From Pseudoalteromonas distincta (lineage in GTDB: Bacteria; Pseudomonadota; Gammaproteobacteria; Enterobacterales; Alteromonadaceae): 64,000 bases of DNA. Below, piece by piece: positions 1 to 10,707 of the stretch. A program made the translations under genes and the position numbers. The notes below the pieces were generated by a model. The model searched no databases. It saw only the letters and a program-made list of their open reading frames with translations, and was not told where the DNA came from. Each line of letters starts with the position of its first letter. Position 1 is the first letter of the stretch. The stretch covers positions 322,471 through 386,470 of the forward strand of contig NZ_JWIG01000001.1 of the NCBI RefSeq assembly GCF_000814675.1, written 5' to 3'.

Positions 1-220
1 CTAAATCAAGGTCAGTTTCTGCGCCGTCTTCTGTAACGTAAACTTCACCGTGTTGAATTGGGCTCATTGTGCCTGGGTCAACGTTGATGTAAGGATCCAG
101 CTTTAAAATGGTAACATTTAAACCACGGGCTTCTAAAATAGCGGCCAGTGAAGCTGCGGCAATACCTTTACCCAACGAAGAAACAACTCCGCCAGTAACG
201 AAGATAAATTTTGTACTCAT
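1..220 (-). CDS. pyrG: CTP synthase, N-terminal part (cut by window edge)
   Basis: CTP synthase makes CTP from UTP, ATP and glutamine in the cytoplasm. Only the first 73 codons are here; the gene runs off the left edge. The visible protein begins [19 protein letters not shown], the N-terminal nucleotide-binding loop of the synthetase domain, and continues with [16 protein letters not shown] and the [17 protein letters not shown] stretch typical of PyrG. The ATG at 218-220 gives this standard start. It reads away from mazG's 3' end in the same direction, with about 160 bases between, so it probably has its own promoter. The identification is very secure despite truncation. Confidence 0.97.
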   Translation of the reverse strand, partial: MSTKFIFVTGGVVSSLGKGIAAASLAAILEARGLNVTILKLDPYINVDPGTMSPIQHGEVYVTEDGAETDLDL

Positions 221-382
221 GCGAACCCTAGAATATCAGGAATTAAAAGGAATATAACACCCAAAGAAGAGCCTAAGGGTATATCATCAAGACGGGGCGA
301 AATTGTACCAAAACACTGCTTATCAATCCAGCTAAAATTAGCTAATACGCGCACAAAAAATGTGCACTATTTAACATTAAGC

Positions 383-1180
383 CTATTTTACTTTTTTAAT
401 CGCATCCCACGCACTATCCATCTCTTCAAAGGTTGCTGTATCTAAGCTTTTACCTTGCGCATGCAAATAGGCGTTTACCTTTTCAAAACGCGCTGAAAAC
501 TTATCATTAGCGCTACGAAGCAGTTGTTCGGGATCTCGTTTAACATGACGTACAACATTAACCGTGGCAAAAAGTAAGTCGCCGAGCTCTTCCGCTGTAT
601 GATCAGATAGCGGGTCTTGCTCAATCGCTTCTTTTACTTCAAGCACTTCTTCACTCACTTTATCTAGTGCACCATGATACGTTGGCCAATCAAAGCCAAG
701 GGAAGCCACGCGTTGTTGAATTTTTTTGGCTTTACTTAAGCTTGGCATATTGCCAGGGATATCTTGCCAAAAAGAAGGGGATTCGGTTTGCGCTTTAGCA
801 CTTCGCTCCTGTGCTTTGATTGCTTGCCACTGCTGCGATAATTGATCGTCTGTTAGCTCTTTTTTTTCACCAAACACATGCGGGTGACGACGGGTAAGCT
901 TATCGTTTAATTGCTCTACTAGATCATTAAAATCAAATAGATTTTGCTCTTGTGCAAGTTGCGCATAAAAAACTATTTGAAATAGCAAATCACCCAATTC
1001 ACCTTTAAGCTCATCTAAGTTGCCTGATTCAATACAGTCGGCAACTTCGTACGCTTCTTCTAGCGTATGCGGCACAATAGATTTAAAATCTTGCTTGAGA
1101 TCCCACGGACAACCGCTCTTGGGATCTCGCAGTGTTTTCATTATGCTAAGAAGTTGTGTAAGCGCTGCATTATCATTCAT
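383..1180 (-). CDS. mazG: Nucleoside triphosphate pyrophosphohydrolase MazG
   Basis: MazG hydrolyses NTPs and dNTPs to monophosphates and is linked to ppGpp levels and nucleotide-pool cleaning. The 265 residues match the usual length (E. coli about 263). Two tandem MazG domains are visible: the first with GCPWDLKQDFKS and the metal-binding EELxELKxELGDLLFQ-type helix (about residues 55-70), the second with EEVLEVKEA and EELGDLLFATVNVVRH (about 170-215). The start ATG at 1178-1180 lies 2 bases after the relA stop, so the gene is probably translated from the relA message, as in E. coli where mazG is downstream of relA (there with mazEF between). No mazEF toxin pair is present here. Confidence 0.96.
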   Translation of the reverse strand: MNDNAALTQLLSIMKTLRDPKSGCPWDLKQDFKSIVPHTLEEAYEVADCIESGNLDELKGELGDLLFQIVFYAQLAQEQNLFDFNDLVEQLNDKLTRRHPHVFGEKKELTDDQLSQQWQAIKAQERSAKAQTESPSFWQDIPGNMPSLSKAKKIQQRVASLGFDWPTYHGALDKVSEEVLEVKEAIEQDPLSDHTAEELGDLLFATVNVVRHVKRDPEQLLRSANDKFSARFEKVNAYLHAQGKSLDTATFEEMDSAWDAIKKVK

Positions 1181-1182
1181 GA

Positions 1183-3339
1183 TTAATGACCACGCTTGGC
1201 ATCATGTACACCTTCAATTTGGTGTAACTTAGAAAGAACACGGTTAGTACCCGATAAGTCATGTACTTCTATTTGCATTGTAAATATAGCTAACTGATTA
1301 TCTTCAACCGTATTTACGTTCATGTTTAAAACATTTACTTTTTCGTTAGCAAGTACTGAGCTTATATCGCGTATTAGCCCTGAACGGTCGGTGGCTTCTA
1401 TTTTAATACTTAGTGCGTACGAGCCGTTGATATCATCAGACCAACTTACCGAAATAACACGCTCAGGATGCTGGTTTTTTAAGTTATTAAACGAATCACA
1501 GTCTTCCTTATGAACACCTATTCCTCGACCTTGGGTTATATAACCTATTATTTCATCGCCAGGTACTGGGCGACAGCACTTGGCTACATGGCTCATTAAG
1601 CTGCCAACGCCATCAACCACAATGCCGTTTTTGTCACCAGTTACTTTACTTGGTGCTTTAATGCGAATAACCGGCTCATCTTCAGTCCGATCACTTACAA
1701 AGTTAAGCATTTGATTGAGGCGAACATCGCCCGCACCAATCGCAACCATTAAGTCATCCAGCTCTTTAAAGTTAAAACGCTTGATGGCTGGTTCTAAATC
1801 TTTGTATGTTAAATTGAGCTTTTGTAATTCACTGTCGAGAATTTCTTTCCCCGCACTTAAGTTTTTGTCGCGGTCGAGCTGTTTAAACCAGTGGTGGATT
1901 TTAGCTCTAGCACGGGATGACTTAATGTACCCTAATGACGGGTTTAACCAATCACGACTTGGATTTGGTTGTTTTTGGGTCAGTATTTCTACCTGATCCC
2001 CTGTTGTAAGTTGATGCGTAAACGGCACTATTTTGCCGAATATTTTTGCACCAATACAACGATGCCCCACATTTGAGTGAATGTAGTAAGCAAAATCAAG
2101 CGGTGTAGCGCCAAGTGGTAAATCGATAATATCGCCGCTTGGGGTAAATATGTATACGCGATCTTCTACTACTTGGTTTTTAAGCTCTTCTGCTAAATCG
2201 CCACCATCAACCACTTCTTCTTGCCATTGGAGTAGCTTACGCAACCAGCTGATTTTTTGCTCATAACCCGATCCGCGCCCTGGTAATGCACCTTCTTTGT
2301 ACATCCAGTGTGCAGCCACCCCTAACTCAGCATCTTGATGCATGTCGCTGGTACGAATTTGTATCTCTACCGTTTTACCTTCAGGTCCAAATACCACGGT
2401 ATGAATTGACTGATAGCCGTTTTGTTTTGGGGTTGCTACATAGTCGTCAAACTCTTTATTAAGATGACGCCAATTGGTGTGCACAATGCCCAGCGCACCG
2501 TAGCAGTCTTGCAATCGTTCAACGACGATACGCATAGCCCGAATATCAAAAAGCTGATCAAACTCGTAGTTTTTTTGCTGCATTTTTTTATAAATGCTGT
2601 AAATGTGCTTAGGACGACCATAAACTTGGGCTTCTATGCCCGCTTCACTTAAACGGTTTTTTACTTGCTCAACCATATCTTCCATGTAGGCTTCGCGTGT
2701 AAGGCGTTTGTCGTCAAGTTGTTTGGCTATGCTTTTATAGGTGCCTGGGTGCAAATATCTAAACGATAAATCTTCTAGTTCCCATTTTAATTGCCCTATT
2801 CCTAATCTGTTTGCCAATGGTGCAAAAATATCAGCCGTTTCTTTAGCGGCAATGACGCGGTCTTCTTCATCCGCATTTTTTACATTGCGTAAATGACATA
2901 CCTGCTCGGCAAGCTTAATGACCACGGCGCGCACATCTTCAACCATGGTTAATAACATTTTTCGAATATTATCAACTTGCATAGTGCCTTTACCTTGATG
3001 CGATAAAGTACTAATAGTGGCCATTTGTGCAACCCCAGTTAGCAGCATAGCTATGTTATTCCCAAGCTGCTCTTCGATGGTTTCAAGCGATATTAAGTCG
3101 TTTAAAAAATACGGGGTTAAATACGCAGTAGCTAACGATTCGGGGTCAAGATTTAGCTCAGCTAAAATTTCAACCATTTCGATTGCAGTAGTTTGCCTAC
3201 TTTCACTATCACATTTTACGCAGAGCGCTTGGGCTTTAGTAAGTAGCTCTGTTTTTTCTTCAGACAAGGCAAGAAATGAAAGCCGAGTGCTAAAATCTGT
3301 TGTCTCATCTTGTTGATGTGATTGTCGTGTAGCTACCAT
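1183..3339 (-). CDS. relA: GTP pyrophosphokinase RelA
   Basis: RelA synthesises (p)ppGpp on stalled ribosomes during amino-acid starvation. The 718 residues (E. coli 744) show the full long-RSH order: a degenerate hydrolase-like domain (FAPLANRLGIGQLKWE, about 170-200), the synthetase domain with the NGYQSIHTVV and EIQIRT motifs (about 310-335), a TGS domain (about 390-455), the zinc-finger/CC region AKCCRPVPGDEIIGYI (about 585-600) and a C-terminal ACT domain. The HD hydrolase signature is not conserved, supporting RelA rather than SpoT. The start is supported by a GGAGGT sequence 10 bases before the ATG. It lies 8 bases after rlmD and just before mazG, so the three look like one operon. Confidence 0.97.
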   Translation of the reverse strand: MVATRQSHQQDETTDFSTRLSFLALSEEKTELLTKAQALCVKCDSESRQTTAIEMVEILAELNLDPESLATAYLTPYFLNDLISLETIEEQLGNNIAMLLTGVAQMATISTLSHQGKGTMQVDNIRKMLLTMVEDVRAVVIKLAEQVCHLRNVKNADEEDRVIAAKETADIFAPLANRLGIGQLKWELEDLSFRYLHPGTYKSIAKQLDDKRLTREAYMEDMVEQVKNRLSEAGIEAQVYGRPKHIYSIYKKMQQKNYEFDQLFDIRAMRIVVERLQDCYGALGIVHTNWRHLNKEFDDYVATPKQNGYQSIHTVVFGPEGKTVEIQIRTSDMHQDAELGVAAHWMYKEGALPGRGSGYEQKISWLRKLLQWQEEVVDGGDLAEELKNQVVEDRVYIFTPSGDIIDLPLGATPLDFAYYIHSNVGHRCIGAKIFGKIVPFTHQLTTGDQVEILTQKQPNPSRDWLNPSLGYIKSSRARAKIHHWFKQLDRDKNLSAGKEILDSELQKLNLTYKDLEPAIKRFNFKELDDLMVAIGAGDVRLNQMLNFVSDRTEDEPVIRIKAPSKVTGDKNGIVVDGVGSLMSHVAKCCRPVPGDEIIGYITQGRGIGVHKEDCDSFNNLKNQHPERVISVSWSDDINGSYALSIKIEATDRSGLIRDISSVLANEKVNVLNMNVNTVEDNQLAIFTMQIEVHDLSGTNRVLSKLHQIEGVHDAKRGH

Positions 3340-3347
3340 AATGCGTT

Positions 3348-4673
3348 CTACCTCCGTTGAAATAACGCCATAGTTTCAATATGCCCTGTATGAGGAAACA
3401 TATTCATTAGCCCAATTTTATTAAGATCAAAGCCAGCTTGTGAAATAATTGCGCTGTCACGGGCTAAAGTAACAGGGTCACAAGAGACATATAAAATAGT
3501 TTTAAACTGCTTTAAAGGTAATTGCTCTAATACAGCCATAGCACCAGTCCTAGAGGGATCAAGTACAAGCACATCTAAGTTTTTGCTAAACCATGGGGCG
3601 CTCTGTATGCTTTGGGTTAAATCAAAGCAATGAAACTGCGCATTGGTAATAGAGTTAGTTTGCGCATTTTGAGCAGCCATTGCAACCGCTGAAGTCACAC
3701 CTTCTACACCAATTACAGATTTTGCTTGTTTTGCTAACACTAATGAGAAATTACCAATACCACAAAATAAATCCAATAAATTTTCATCACCTTTTAAATC
3801 AAGCCAATTTGCAGCTTGCTTTAACATAGCTTCGTTAACTTGTGCATTTACCTGAATAAAATTACCTAAACCAAATTCAAATTTTAGATCAAATTCTTTA
3901 AGATAATAAAATGGCATGGCTAAGTGTGAATGTTCTATTGCATCGCTCTCGCTTTGCCATACAATTTCAAACTGCTGGCTTTTTGTTATGTGCTCAACCA
4001 AAGCCTTTGTATCATCATTAATTGCTTTAGTGTGACGAATAACAACAAAGTTTTGTTTATCACTTTGGCATAACTGTAAATGGCTTATACTGTGCAGTGC
4101 TTTGTGTTGATTAATTAAGTCATCAAAAAGTGTAAAAACATCTGTAAATACTTCATCAAGTACTGCACATTTATTAATACTCACAATATTTTTTGAGCCA
4201 CTTGCTCTGTAACCCACACGCATTTTTTTAGCTGTTTTATCAAACATAACGGCTATGCGAGCGCTGCGTCTATAATGCACAGGTTTACTTAATAATGGGG
4301 TTTGCCAGTTTAAGCTGTTTAATTTAGCAAACTTACTAAATAACTGAGTAACTGCAGTTTGTTTTTCTACAACTTGTTGGCTTACTTCTAAATGCTGTAA
4401 TTGGCAACCACCACACTGATTATAGTGCTCACAAAAAGCATCTACTCTTGATTCACTCGCTTGAATAACTTTAATTACTTTTGCACTGCTGTATTTAGCT
4501 TTATCTTCGACGAGTGTTGCTTTAACTGTTTCGTTTGGTAATGCACCGCTTACAAAACATACTTTATTGTTATGTTTAGCAATGCCACGCCCTTGATGAT
4601 CCATTCCCGTTATAATTAATTCTAGTGTTTGTTGCTTTAACGTTTTTTTTTTCGCTTTAAAAATTTGCGCCAT
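3348..4673 (-). CDS. rlmD: 23S rRNA (uracil-1939-C5)-methyltransferase RlmD
   Basis: RlmD (formerly RumA) uses SAM to methylate U1939 of 23S rRNA and carries an iron-sulfur cluster. The protein has an N-terminal TRAM domain (about 10-70), the cluster cysteines in CEHYNQCGGCQ (C-x5-C-x2-C) plus a later Cys in INKCAVLD, the SAM-binding LDLFCGIGNFSL (about 298-309) and the catalytic cysteine in SCDPVTLARD near the C terminus. The length of 441 is close to the E. coli enzyme (433). It is first in the rlmD-relA-mazG run and divergent from barA, the same neighbourhood as in E. coli. AAGG lies 9 bases before the ATG. Confidence 0.96.
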   Translation of the reverse strand: MAQIFKAKKKTLKQQTLELIITGMDHQGRGIAKHNNKVCFVSGALPNETVKATLVEDKAKYSSAKVIKVIQASESRVDAFCEHYNQCGGCQLQHLEVSQQVVEKQTAVTQLFSKFAKLNSLNWQTPLLSKPVHYRRSARIAVMFDKTAKKMRVGYRASGSKNIVSINKCAVLDEVFTDVFTLFDDLINQHKALHSISHLQLCQSDKQNFVVIRHTKAINDDTKALVEHITKSQQFEIVWQSESDAIEHSHLAMPFYYLKEFDLKFEFGLGNFIQVNAQVNEAMLKQAANWLDLKGDENLLDLFCGIGNFSLVLAKQAKSVIGVEGVTSAVAMAAQNAQTNSITNAQFHCFDLTQSIQSAPWFSKNLDVLVLDPSRTGAMAVLEQLPLKQFKTILYVSCDPVTLARDSAIISQAGFDLNKIGLMNMFPHTGHIETMALFQRR

Positions 4674-4782
4674 TAGGCATTACCTTAACTTTATTTATGA
4701 AGCACCTATATTTAGATGCTTTAGAATGCGTGTTGAACCGTATATACTCAAGTCATACTAATAACGATAAAACGCTCTCATT

Positions 4783-7557
4783 ATGACCAAATTAGGCTTA
4801 CGCGATTCTGTTTTAACACTGACCCTGATCCCAACGGTGATCATAGGATTACTACTTGGTGGCTATTTTACAATAAATCGTTACATTGAGCTTGATGAAA
4901 TTTTATATCAGCAAGGCACTACTATTTCTGAGCCCCTTGCTATTGCGCTTGAGCAACCCATGCTCGAAAAAAACAAACAGCTATTGAATCGCCTTATAAG
5001 CTACACACATAACAAGCACTCCCCTACAATTAAGTCGATTGCAATTTTTGATAAAAATAATGCGCTATTAATGACCAGTAATTATCACCGCTCATTTGAA
5101 AAGTTAATTAGTCAAAAAACGCTCATAAATTTAAAAACCACCCATGTGCAAAAGTCAGATGAGCTTGTTACATTTTTCACCCCCATTATTAACCATACAA
5201 GTCACGATTCTAAATGGGACCCGTCGGCTTTTCAGTCATCTCTAGGCACCGTTATTATACAGCTAAACAAAGACCAAGCTGTTATAGGGCAACAACGAGC
5301 TTTATTAATTAGCGGTATTGTAATTATTTTATCGTTGGTGTTTGCAGCTATTTTAGCTTTAAGGTTAAGCCGCATGTTTATGACGCCGCTTAATAAGTTA
5401 GTACTTGCAACCGACAAGTTAGTTGAAGGTAAAAGAAGTACTGGCCTTAACGACAACATGATTGGTGAGTTTGAGTTACTTCGAGAAGGCTTAAACACCA
5501 TTGCTCACACTATGGTGATGCAAAAAGATGAAATGCAAAAAAATATTGATCAAGCAACAAGCGACTACCGCGAAACACTAGAGCAATACGAAACGTCAAA
5601 TATAGAGCTCTCGTTTGCAAAAAAAGAAGCGCAAGATGCTAACCGTGTAAAATCAGACTTTTTAGCTAAAATGAGTCACGAGCTTCGTACTCCTCTCAAC
5701 GGTGTTATTGGATTTACACGCCAGCTTTATAAAACACCGCTGAATAAACATCAAAAAGATTACCTCGACACCATTATGCTCTCAGCAAATAGTTTAATGA
5801 CTATTATTAGCGACATTCTAGACTTCTCAAAACTAGAAGCAGGTGCAATGGAGCTTGAGTCGATACAGTTTCAACTTCGTGATGCTGTAAATGAAGTAAT
5901 GACACTACTCGCTCCTAGCGCACACGATAAGCAATTAGAGCTATCCATTTACATTAACCAACAAGTACCGGATGACTTAACAGGCGATCCCACTCGCTTT
6001 AAACAAGTGCTGATAAACCTATTAAGTAATGCGATTAAATTTACCGAAAAAGGCTCTATTAAGGTCGACATAAGCCATCGGTTACTCGATGACGAACGCA
6101 CTTCTTTACTTGTGTCAGTAACAGATACTGGCGTGGGTATACCTATGGATAAGCAAGACTCTTTATTCACTCCATTTGGACAAGCAGACTCAAGCATTAC
6201 ACGTAAGTTTGGTGGTACAGGCCTTGGTCTTATTATTACCAAGCATATTGTTGAAGCAATGAGTGGTCGTATAACGTTAAATTCTGCGCCTGGTAACGGT
6301 ACCTGCTTTACATTCAATAGTGTGTTTAGTTTGCCAAATCACGTATTTACAAATGACTTACCGACTAAATCGCTCATTGGTAAGCGTATCTTATATTTAG
6401 AGCCACATGAGCATACGCACCATGCCGTACTTTCGTTATTAACCCAGTGGGAATCAAACGTTACGGCATGCTTTAACGAAACTAGCTTTTTAGACGCTAT
6501 AAAAAATACTGAACATAAATATGACGTTTGCTTAATTGGCCATATGGCATCAGTTGATGATATGCAGCAACTAAAAAGCTATGTAAAAGCCGTGCGTGAA
6601 TCTACAGATTACTTATATTTAATGCTTAATACTGTATCGCACAATATGCGAGAAGCCTTTATAGGCAGCGGAGCTGATGCATGTTTAAGTAAGCCACTTA
6701 ATCACCGTAAGTTATGTGAAGTACTTGCAGCACCTTACAGACTTGACCACCCGACTCATAATATTGAACAAAACGATCAAGCTTTGCTGCCGTTAAAAGT
6801 ATTGGTTGTTGATGATAACGATGCCAATTTAAAACTTCTCCATACTTTATTAAGTGAACAGATTGAAGTAATAGAAACGGCTCATAATGGTTCACAAGCA
6901 TACAGCTTAAGTAAAAGTCATAAATACGACATAATTTTTATGGATATACAAATGCCAATTATGGACGGTATAACCGCATGTAAGCTTATACAAGAATCAT
7001 CACTTAATGAAGATACACCCATTATCGCTGTAACGGCACATGCCCTTCAAAGCGAAAAAGAGCAACTGTTAAAAGATGGCTTTAAAGGCTATTTAACTAA
7101 GCCTATTGATGAAGATATGCTTAAACAAATTATTAGCGACCATAGCCCACAGACTCCTGTTAATCGTGACAAAGCTAAAACAGATACACCGCAAAGTCCT
7201 GCACCATTTCAAAGTAGTAGAATTGATTGGGCACAAGCCCTGCAGCGTGCTGGCGGAAAGAGCGAGTTAGCGCTAGAGATGCTTAACATGCTACTTTTAA
7301 GTGTCCCTGAGACCCTTACATTACTTGCTAAAGCAATAGAGAGTAACGATTGCCAGCAAGTGTTAAGTATTGTTCATAAATTTCATGGTGCATGTTGTTA
7401 CACTGGTGTACCTAAACTTAAATCACTCGCAGAAACAATTGAAACATCGCTTAAAAATAAATGCTTGTTAGAGAATATTGAACCTGAATTATTTGAGTTA
7501 CAGGACGAGCTTGAAAACCTACTTGCAGATGCAAGTGTGACCGAACTGCAAAGATAA
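4783..7557 (+). CDS. barA: Hybrid sensor histidine kinase BarA
   Basis: BarA is the membrane sensor of the BarA/UvrY (GacS/GacA) pathway that drives CsrB-type sRNAs and carbon-storage control. Order seen in 924 residues (E. coli 918): TM1 near 9-30, a periplasmic sensor region, TM2 near 173-194, HAMP, HisKA with phospho-acceptor H299 in SHELRTPLNG, HATPase (NLLSNAIKFTEKG, then GTGLGL), a degenerate receiver, a full receiver with phospho-aspartate D721 in IFMDIQMPIMDG, and a C-terminal Hpt with H865 in VHKFHGACCYTG. The cognate response regulator is not in the window. It is divergent from rlmD and convergent with pdxJ. No strong ribosome-binding site precedes the ATG. Confidence 0.95.
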   Translation: MTKLGLRDSVLTLTLIPTVIIGLLLGGYFTINRYIELDEILYQQGTTISEPLAIALEQPMLEKNKQLLNRLISYTHNKHSPTIKSIAIFDKNNALLMTSNYHRSFEKLISQKTLINLKTTHVQKSDELVTFFTPIINHTSHDSKWDPSAFQSSLGTVIIQLNKDQAVIGQQRALLISGIVIILSLVFAAILALRLSRMFMTPLNKLVLATDKLVEGKRSTGLNDNMIGEFELLREGLNTIAHTMVMQKDEMQKNIDQATSDYRETLEQYETSNIELSFAKKEAQDANRVKSDFLAKMSHELRTPLNGVIGFTRQLYKTPLNKHQKDYLDTIMLSANSLMTIISDILDFSKLEAGAMELESIQFQLRDAVNEVMTLLAPSAHDKQLELSIYINQQVPDDLTGDPTRFKQVLINLLSNAIKFTEKGSIKVDISHRLLDDERTSLLVSVTDTGVGIPMDKQDSLFTPFGQADSSITRKFGGTGLGLIITKHIVEAMSGRITLNSAPGNGTCFTFNSVFSLPNHVFTNDLPTKSLIGKRILYLEPHEHTHHAVLSLLTQWESNVTACFNETSFLDAIKNTEHKYDVCLIGHMASVDDMQQLKSYVKAVRESTDYLYLMLNTVSHNMREAFIGSGADACLSKPLNHRKLCEVLAAPYRLDHPTHNIEQNDQALLPLKVLVVDDNDANLKLLHTLLSEQIEVIETAHNGSQAYSLSKSHKYDIIFMDIQMPIMDGITACKLIQESSLNEDTPIIAVTAHALQSEKEQLLKDGFKGYLTKPIDEDMLKQIISDHSPQTPVNRDKAKTDTPQSPAPFQSSRIDWAQALQRAGGKSELALEMLNMLLLSVPETLTLLAKAIESNDCQQVLSIVHKFHGACCYTGVPKLKSLAETIETSLKNKCLLENIEPELFELQDELENLLADASVTELQR

Positions 7558-7576
7558 GCTTTGAATTTTAGATACA

Positions 7577-7605
7577 AAAAAACGCGGTATTTACCGCGTT
7601 TTTTA
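7577..7605. terminator. Bidirectional terminator between barA and pdxJ
   Basis: A perfect 9-bp stem AACGCGGTA / TACCGCGTT (7581-7589 and 7592-7600) with a 2-base loop is flanked by an A-run on the left and a T-run on the right, so it can end transcription of barA on the plus strand and of the pdxJ operon on the minus strand. Confidence 0.88.
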
Positions 7606-7638
7606 ATTAAGCTTTTTAAATGCTTATGTTTGCTTATC

Positions 7639-8370
7639 TTACATTCTTGCTTCAATCATTAATCGTTTCATGTCTCGTACGGCTTTATCGAGCCCATCTA
7701 TCGCTGCACGAGCAATAATAGCGTGACCAATATTTAGCTCATAAATCTCAGGCATTGCAGCGATTGGTTTCACGTTATGATAATGAAGACCATGGCCAGC
7801 GTTAACAATCAAACCTAAGCTTGCTGCGTATTTAACACCTTCACGAATGTGCTCTAACTCTTTGTGTAAATCAGTATCATTTGTTGCATCAGCGTACGCG
7901 CCTGTGTGTATTTCTACATAAGGAGCACCACATTCTTTGGCTGCATCTAACTGTGCTTTATCTGCATCAATAAATAGCGATACTTTAATACCCGCTTCGG
8001 TAAGCGTTTTTGTTGCTGCTTTAATTTTATCTATATTACCGGCTACGTCTAAGCCACCTTCGGTTGTTAATTCTTCGCGCTTTTCAGGTACTAAACACAC
8101 GTACTCAGGTTTTACTTCAAGCGCGATTTTTATCATTTCATCGGTAACAGCGGTTTCAAGATTCATACGAGTTTGAATGGTTTTAGCCATTACATAAACG
8201 TCGCGATCTTGAATATGGCGTCTGTCTTCACGTAAGTGAATCGTAATACCGTCTGCGCCTGCATGCTCTGCTACACTGGCTGCATGAGCTGGATCTGGGT
8301 AACTTGTTCCACGCGCTTGGCGAAGTGTTGCAATATGATCTACGTTTACACCCAAAAGAATATCTTTCAT
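7639..8370 (-). CDS. pdxJ: Pyridoxine 5'-phosphate synthase PdxJ
   Basis: PdxJ condenses 1-deoxyxylulose 5-phosphate with 3-amino-2-oxopropyl phosphate to give pyridoxine 5'-phosphate, the last ring-forming step of vitamin B6 synthesis. The 243-residue TIM barrel starts with [17 protein letters not shown] and has [36 protein letters not shown] and [10 protein letters not shown], all family hallmarks containing the catalytic His and Glu residues. It is last in the recO-side cluster, with recO ending 22 bases upstream. The acpS gene that follows pdxJ in E. coli is absent here. An AGGTAAGA stretch precedes the ATG. Confidence 0.97.
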   Translation of the reverse strand: MKDILLGVNVDHIATLRQARGTSYPDPAHAASVAEHAGADGITIHLREDRRHIQDRDVYVMAKTIQTRMNLETAVTDEMIKIALEVKPEYVCLVPEKREELTTEGGLDVAGNIDKIKAATKTLTEAGIKVSLFIDADKAQLDAAKECGAPYVEIHTGAYADATNDTDLHKELEHIREGVKYAASLGLIVNAGHGLHYHNVKPIAAMPEIYELNIGHAIIARAAIDGLDKAVRDMKRLMIEARM

Positions 8371-8392
8371 TTTCTTACCTGTAAAATTACGT

Positions 8393-9085
8393 TTATTGAG
8401 AGGCCATAAATAGCTCGCGGCTTTTTAATGGTTTACTACCTAATAAGGGTTTTAATAAATAGCGACTTAATTGCTTTGCCATATATAGCACATCATTTTG
8501 GCTAAAGTCATGATTTGCTATGGCGTTGAGTTGTTTGCCACTAAATCCAGAACGCGTATCTTCTTGTACTAAAAAACCAAGTTCAGGGAAATACCTATAC
8601 GTCTGCTTTTCATCTATTGGTTCACCACTGGCGTCAAAACTAAAATCCACGCCATAACCGAGTAATTCCAATAGTTGAAACTCGTATGAACGAAGCACTT
8701 CTTGTAAATTGGCCCCGCTGTTTAGGTTTGATAGATGAGTTTTATATAGCTCAAATACTTGTTCAATTGGCTCGTTAACAGGAACGATACGATTAGTAAG
8801 CTCATTTAAATAAAAACCACAATAAAGCTCATCACCTTTTAAAAAGTGCGAGTTCCCATGCAGTTCAAACTTATTGATATATTTTAAATCGTACTTGCCA
8901 CTGTAATTAACAAGCAGTGCCTGAAACGGCTGAAGTTGTGCTTTATGTTTAGTGGCCTGGCGACCACTAATTCGGGCCAGCATTCTTAACTGACCAACGC
9001 CTTCTACAAGCATATCTAACATTACTTGGGAGTCACTATAAGGACGCCGATGTAATAAATACGCGGTGTAGAAGTCGCTATCCAT
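8393..9085 (-). CDS. recO: DNA repair protein RecO
   Basis: RecO acts with RecR (and RecF) to load RecA onto SSB-coated single-stranded DNA during gap repair. The 230 residues (E. coli 242) begin with [24 protein letters not shown], the N-terminal OB fold, followed by the helical C-terminal half with [15 protein letters not shown] and the C-terminal SRELF. No zinc-finger cysteine set is visible, as in enteric RecO. It sits 20 bases after era and 22 before pdxJ, the conserved rnc-era-recO-pdxJ order. Confidence 0.95.
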   Translation of the reverse strand: MDSDFYTAYLLHRRPYSDSQVMLDMLVEGVGQLRMLARISGRQATKHKAQLQPFQALLVNYSGKYDLKYINKFELHGNSHFLKGDELYCGFYLNELTNRIVPVNEPIEQVFELYKTHLSNLNSGANLQEVLRSYEFQLLELLGYGVDFSFDASGEPIDEKQTYRYFPELGFLVQEDTRSGFSGKQLNAIANHDFSQNDVLYMAKQLSRYLLKPLLGSKPLKSRELFMASQ

Positions 9086-9105
9086 TCACTAAGCTACTGC
9101 TTGGT

Positions 9106-10038
9106 TTAGTCTTCACTGTAACCTAAGCTTCTTAGTGCACGTTCATCGTCAGCCCAACCCGACTTAACTTTAACCCAAAGCTCTAAAAATACTTTGTTAT
9201 CAAGCATTTCTTCTATGTCTTTACGGGCTTCACGGCCAATGGTTTTTAGCTTTTCGCCTTTATTACCAATAACCATGCGTTTTTGTGTTTCGCGCTCAAC
9301 AAGAATTAACCCGTTGATATGCCATATACCGTTGTCTTGCCATTTAAACTGCTCAATTTCAACAGTTACAGAATACGGCAATTCTTCGCCCATAAAACGC
9401 ATTAGTTTTTCACGAATTACTTCAGCTGCCATAAAGCGCATTGAACGGTCAGTTACATAATCTTCCGGAAAGTAAAATTCGCAAGGAGGTAAGCGTTTAG
9501 TTACTTCTGCTTTGATTAAATCAACATTTTTACCTTGCGTTGCCGATACTGGCATAATTCCAACAAAATCAAACTTGTCACTTAACCACTTCATATGAGG
9601 CAACACAAGGTCACGGTCTTTAACTTGGTCTATTTTATTAATAACCAATAATACCGGCTTACCACTTTGCGATACTTTATTAAGTACCATGTCGTCATCG
9701 GCATTCCAATGAGTGCCCTCAACTACAAAAATAATAAGCTCAACATCACCAATAGAGCTAGACGCGGCACGGTTCATTAAACGGTTAATCGCACGTTTTT
9801 CTTCAACGTGTAGACCTGGTGTATCTATGTATACCGCTTGGTGTTTACCTTCGGTATGAATACCCATAATACGATGACGCGTGGTTTGTGGTTTACGTGA
9901 GGTAATACTCACTTTTTGCTCAATAATTTCATTAAGCAAAGTCGACTTACCTACGTTTGGGCGCCCTACAATAGCAACCATTCCACAAAACGTATCTACA
10001 TCACCTTCATGAGGCTGTATTAGGGTATCAAGGTTCAT
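9106..10038 (-). CDS. era: GTPase Era, 30S assembly factor
   Basis: Era is an essential GTPase that binds 16S rRNA near its 3' end during 30S maturation. GTPase motifs are in order: G1 GRPNVGKST (about 25-33), G2 with TTRHRIMG, G3 DTPGLH, G4 NKIDQVKD and G5 SATQGKN. The C-terminal KH domain follows, with [21 protein letters not shown]. Length 310 against about 301 in E. coli; the extra residues are an N-terminal extension before [11 protein letters not shown]. The start overlaps the end of rnc by 11 bases, suggesting translational coupling. Confidence 0.97.
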   Translation of the reverse strand: MNLDTLIQPHEGDVDTFCGMVAIVGRPNVGKSTLLNEIIEQKVSITSRKPQTTRHRIMGIHTEGKHQAVYIDTPGLHVEEKRAINRLMNRAASSSIGDVELIIFVVEGTHWNADDDMVLNKVSQSGKPVLLVINKIDQVKDRDLVLPHMKWLSDKFDFVGIMPVSATQGKNVDLIKAEVTKRLPPCEFYFPEDYVTDRSMRFMAAEVIREKLMRFMGEELPYSVTVEIEQFKWQDNGIWHINGLILVERETQKRMVIGNKGEKLKTIGREARKDIEEMLDNKVFLELWVKVKSGWADDERALRSLGYSED

Positions 10039-10705
10039 TTTTAAGTATCTTCAATGCTTTTTCAGCAGCTTTTTGTTCGGCTTTACGGCGCGAGCTACCT
10101 ACAGAAATTATGCTATCCATTCCATCAACAATACATTCGACCGTGAATGTTTGATTGTGTGCTTGGCCTTTGGTATCAACCACAGTGTAACCCGGTAAAG
10201 ATAATTTACGGGCTTGTAAATACTCTTGCAGCAGGGTCTTCGGATCTTTTTGGTTAAGCCCTGGTGAAATAGCATCTAATCGTGATTCGTACCATGACAA
10301 TATAAGATCGCCACAGCTATCAATACCTGAATCTAAAAATGCAGCGCCAATAATAGCTTCTACTGCATCAGCAAGCGTTGACTCGCGACGGAATCCGCCA
10401 CTTTTAAGCTCGCCCGGCCCTAAGCGTAAATAATCGCCTAGGCCAAATTCAAGACCAAACTCGGCAAGTGTTTGACCACGCACAAGCGTTGAGCGCATGC
10501 GGCTTAAATCGCCTTCACGCGCTTTAGGAAATTTGGCATAAAGTGCATTGGCAATCACAAAGCTTAAAATAGAGTCGCCTAAAAATTCTAGTCGCTCATT
10601 ATGCTGGCCTTTGTGGCTGCGGTGCGTCATTGCTTGCTCAAGTAAACCTTGATCGGCAAATTCATAGCCAATTTTTTTATATAATTCTGTTACATTTTTT
10701 TTCAT
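10028..10705 (-). CDS. rnc: Ribonuclease III
   Basis: RNase III cleaves double-stranded RNA, including the rRNA precursor, and regulates many mRNAs. The 225 residues (E. coli 226) show the nuclease signature [16 protein letters not shown] (about 37-52), the second acidic patch [15 protein letters not shown] (about 113-127) and a C-terminal dsRNA-binding domain ending [18 protein letters not shown]. It lies 2 bases after lepB and overlaps era, the usual lepB-rnc-era order. Confidence 0.97.
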   Translation of the reverse strand: MKKNVTELYKKIGYEFADQGLLEQAMTHRSHKGQHNERLEFLGDSILSFVIANALYAKFPKAREGDLSRMRSTLVRGQTLAEFGLEFGLGDYLRLGPGELKSGGFRRESTLADAVEAIIGAAFLDSGIDSCGDLILSWYESRLDAISPGLNQKDPKTLLQEYLQARKLSLPGYTVVDTKGQAHNQTFTVECIVDGMDSIISVGSSRRKAEQKAAEKALKILKNEP

Positions 10706-10707
10706 CG

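Noticed and set aside
351..365. Small hairpin GCACA / TGTGC after mazG as a terminator
   Set aside because: Five-base stem without a T-run on the minus strand; too weak to call.
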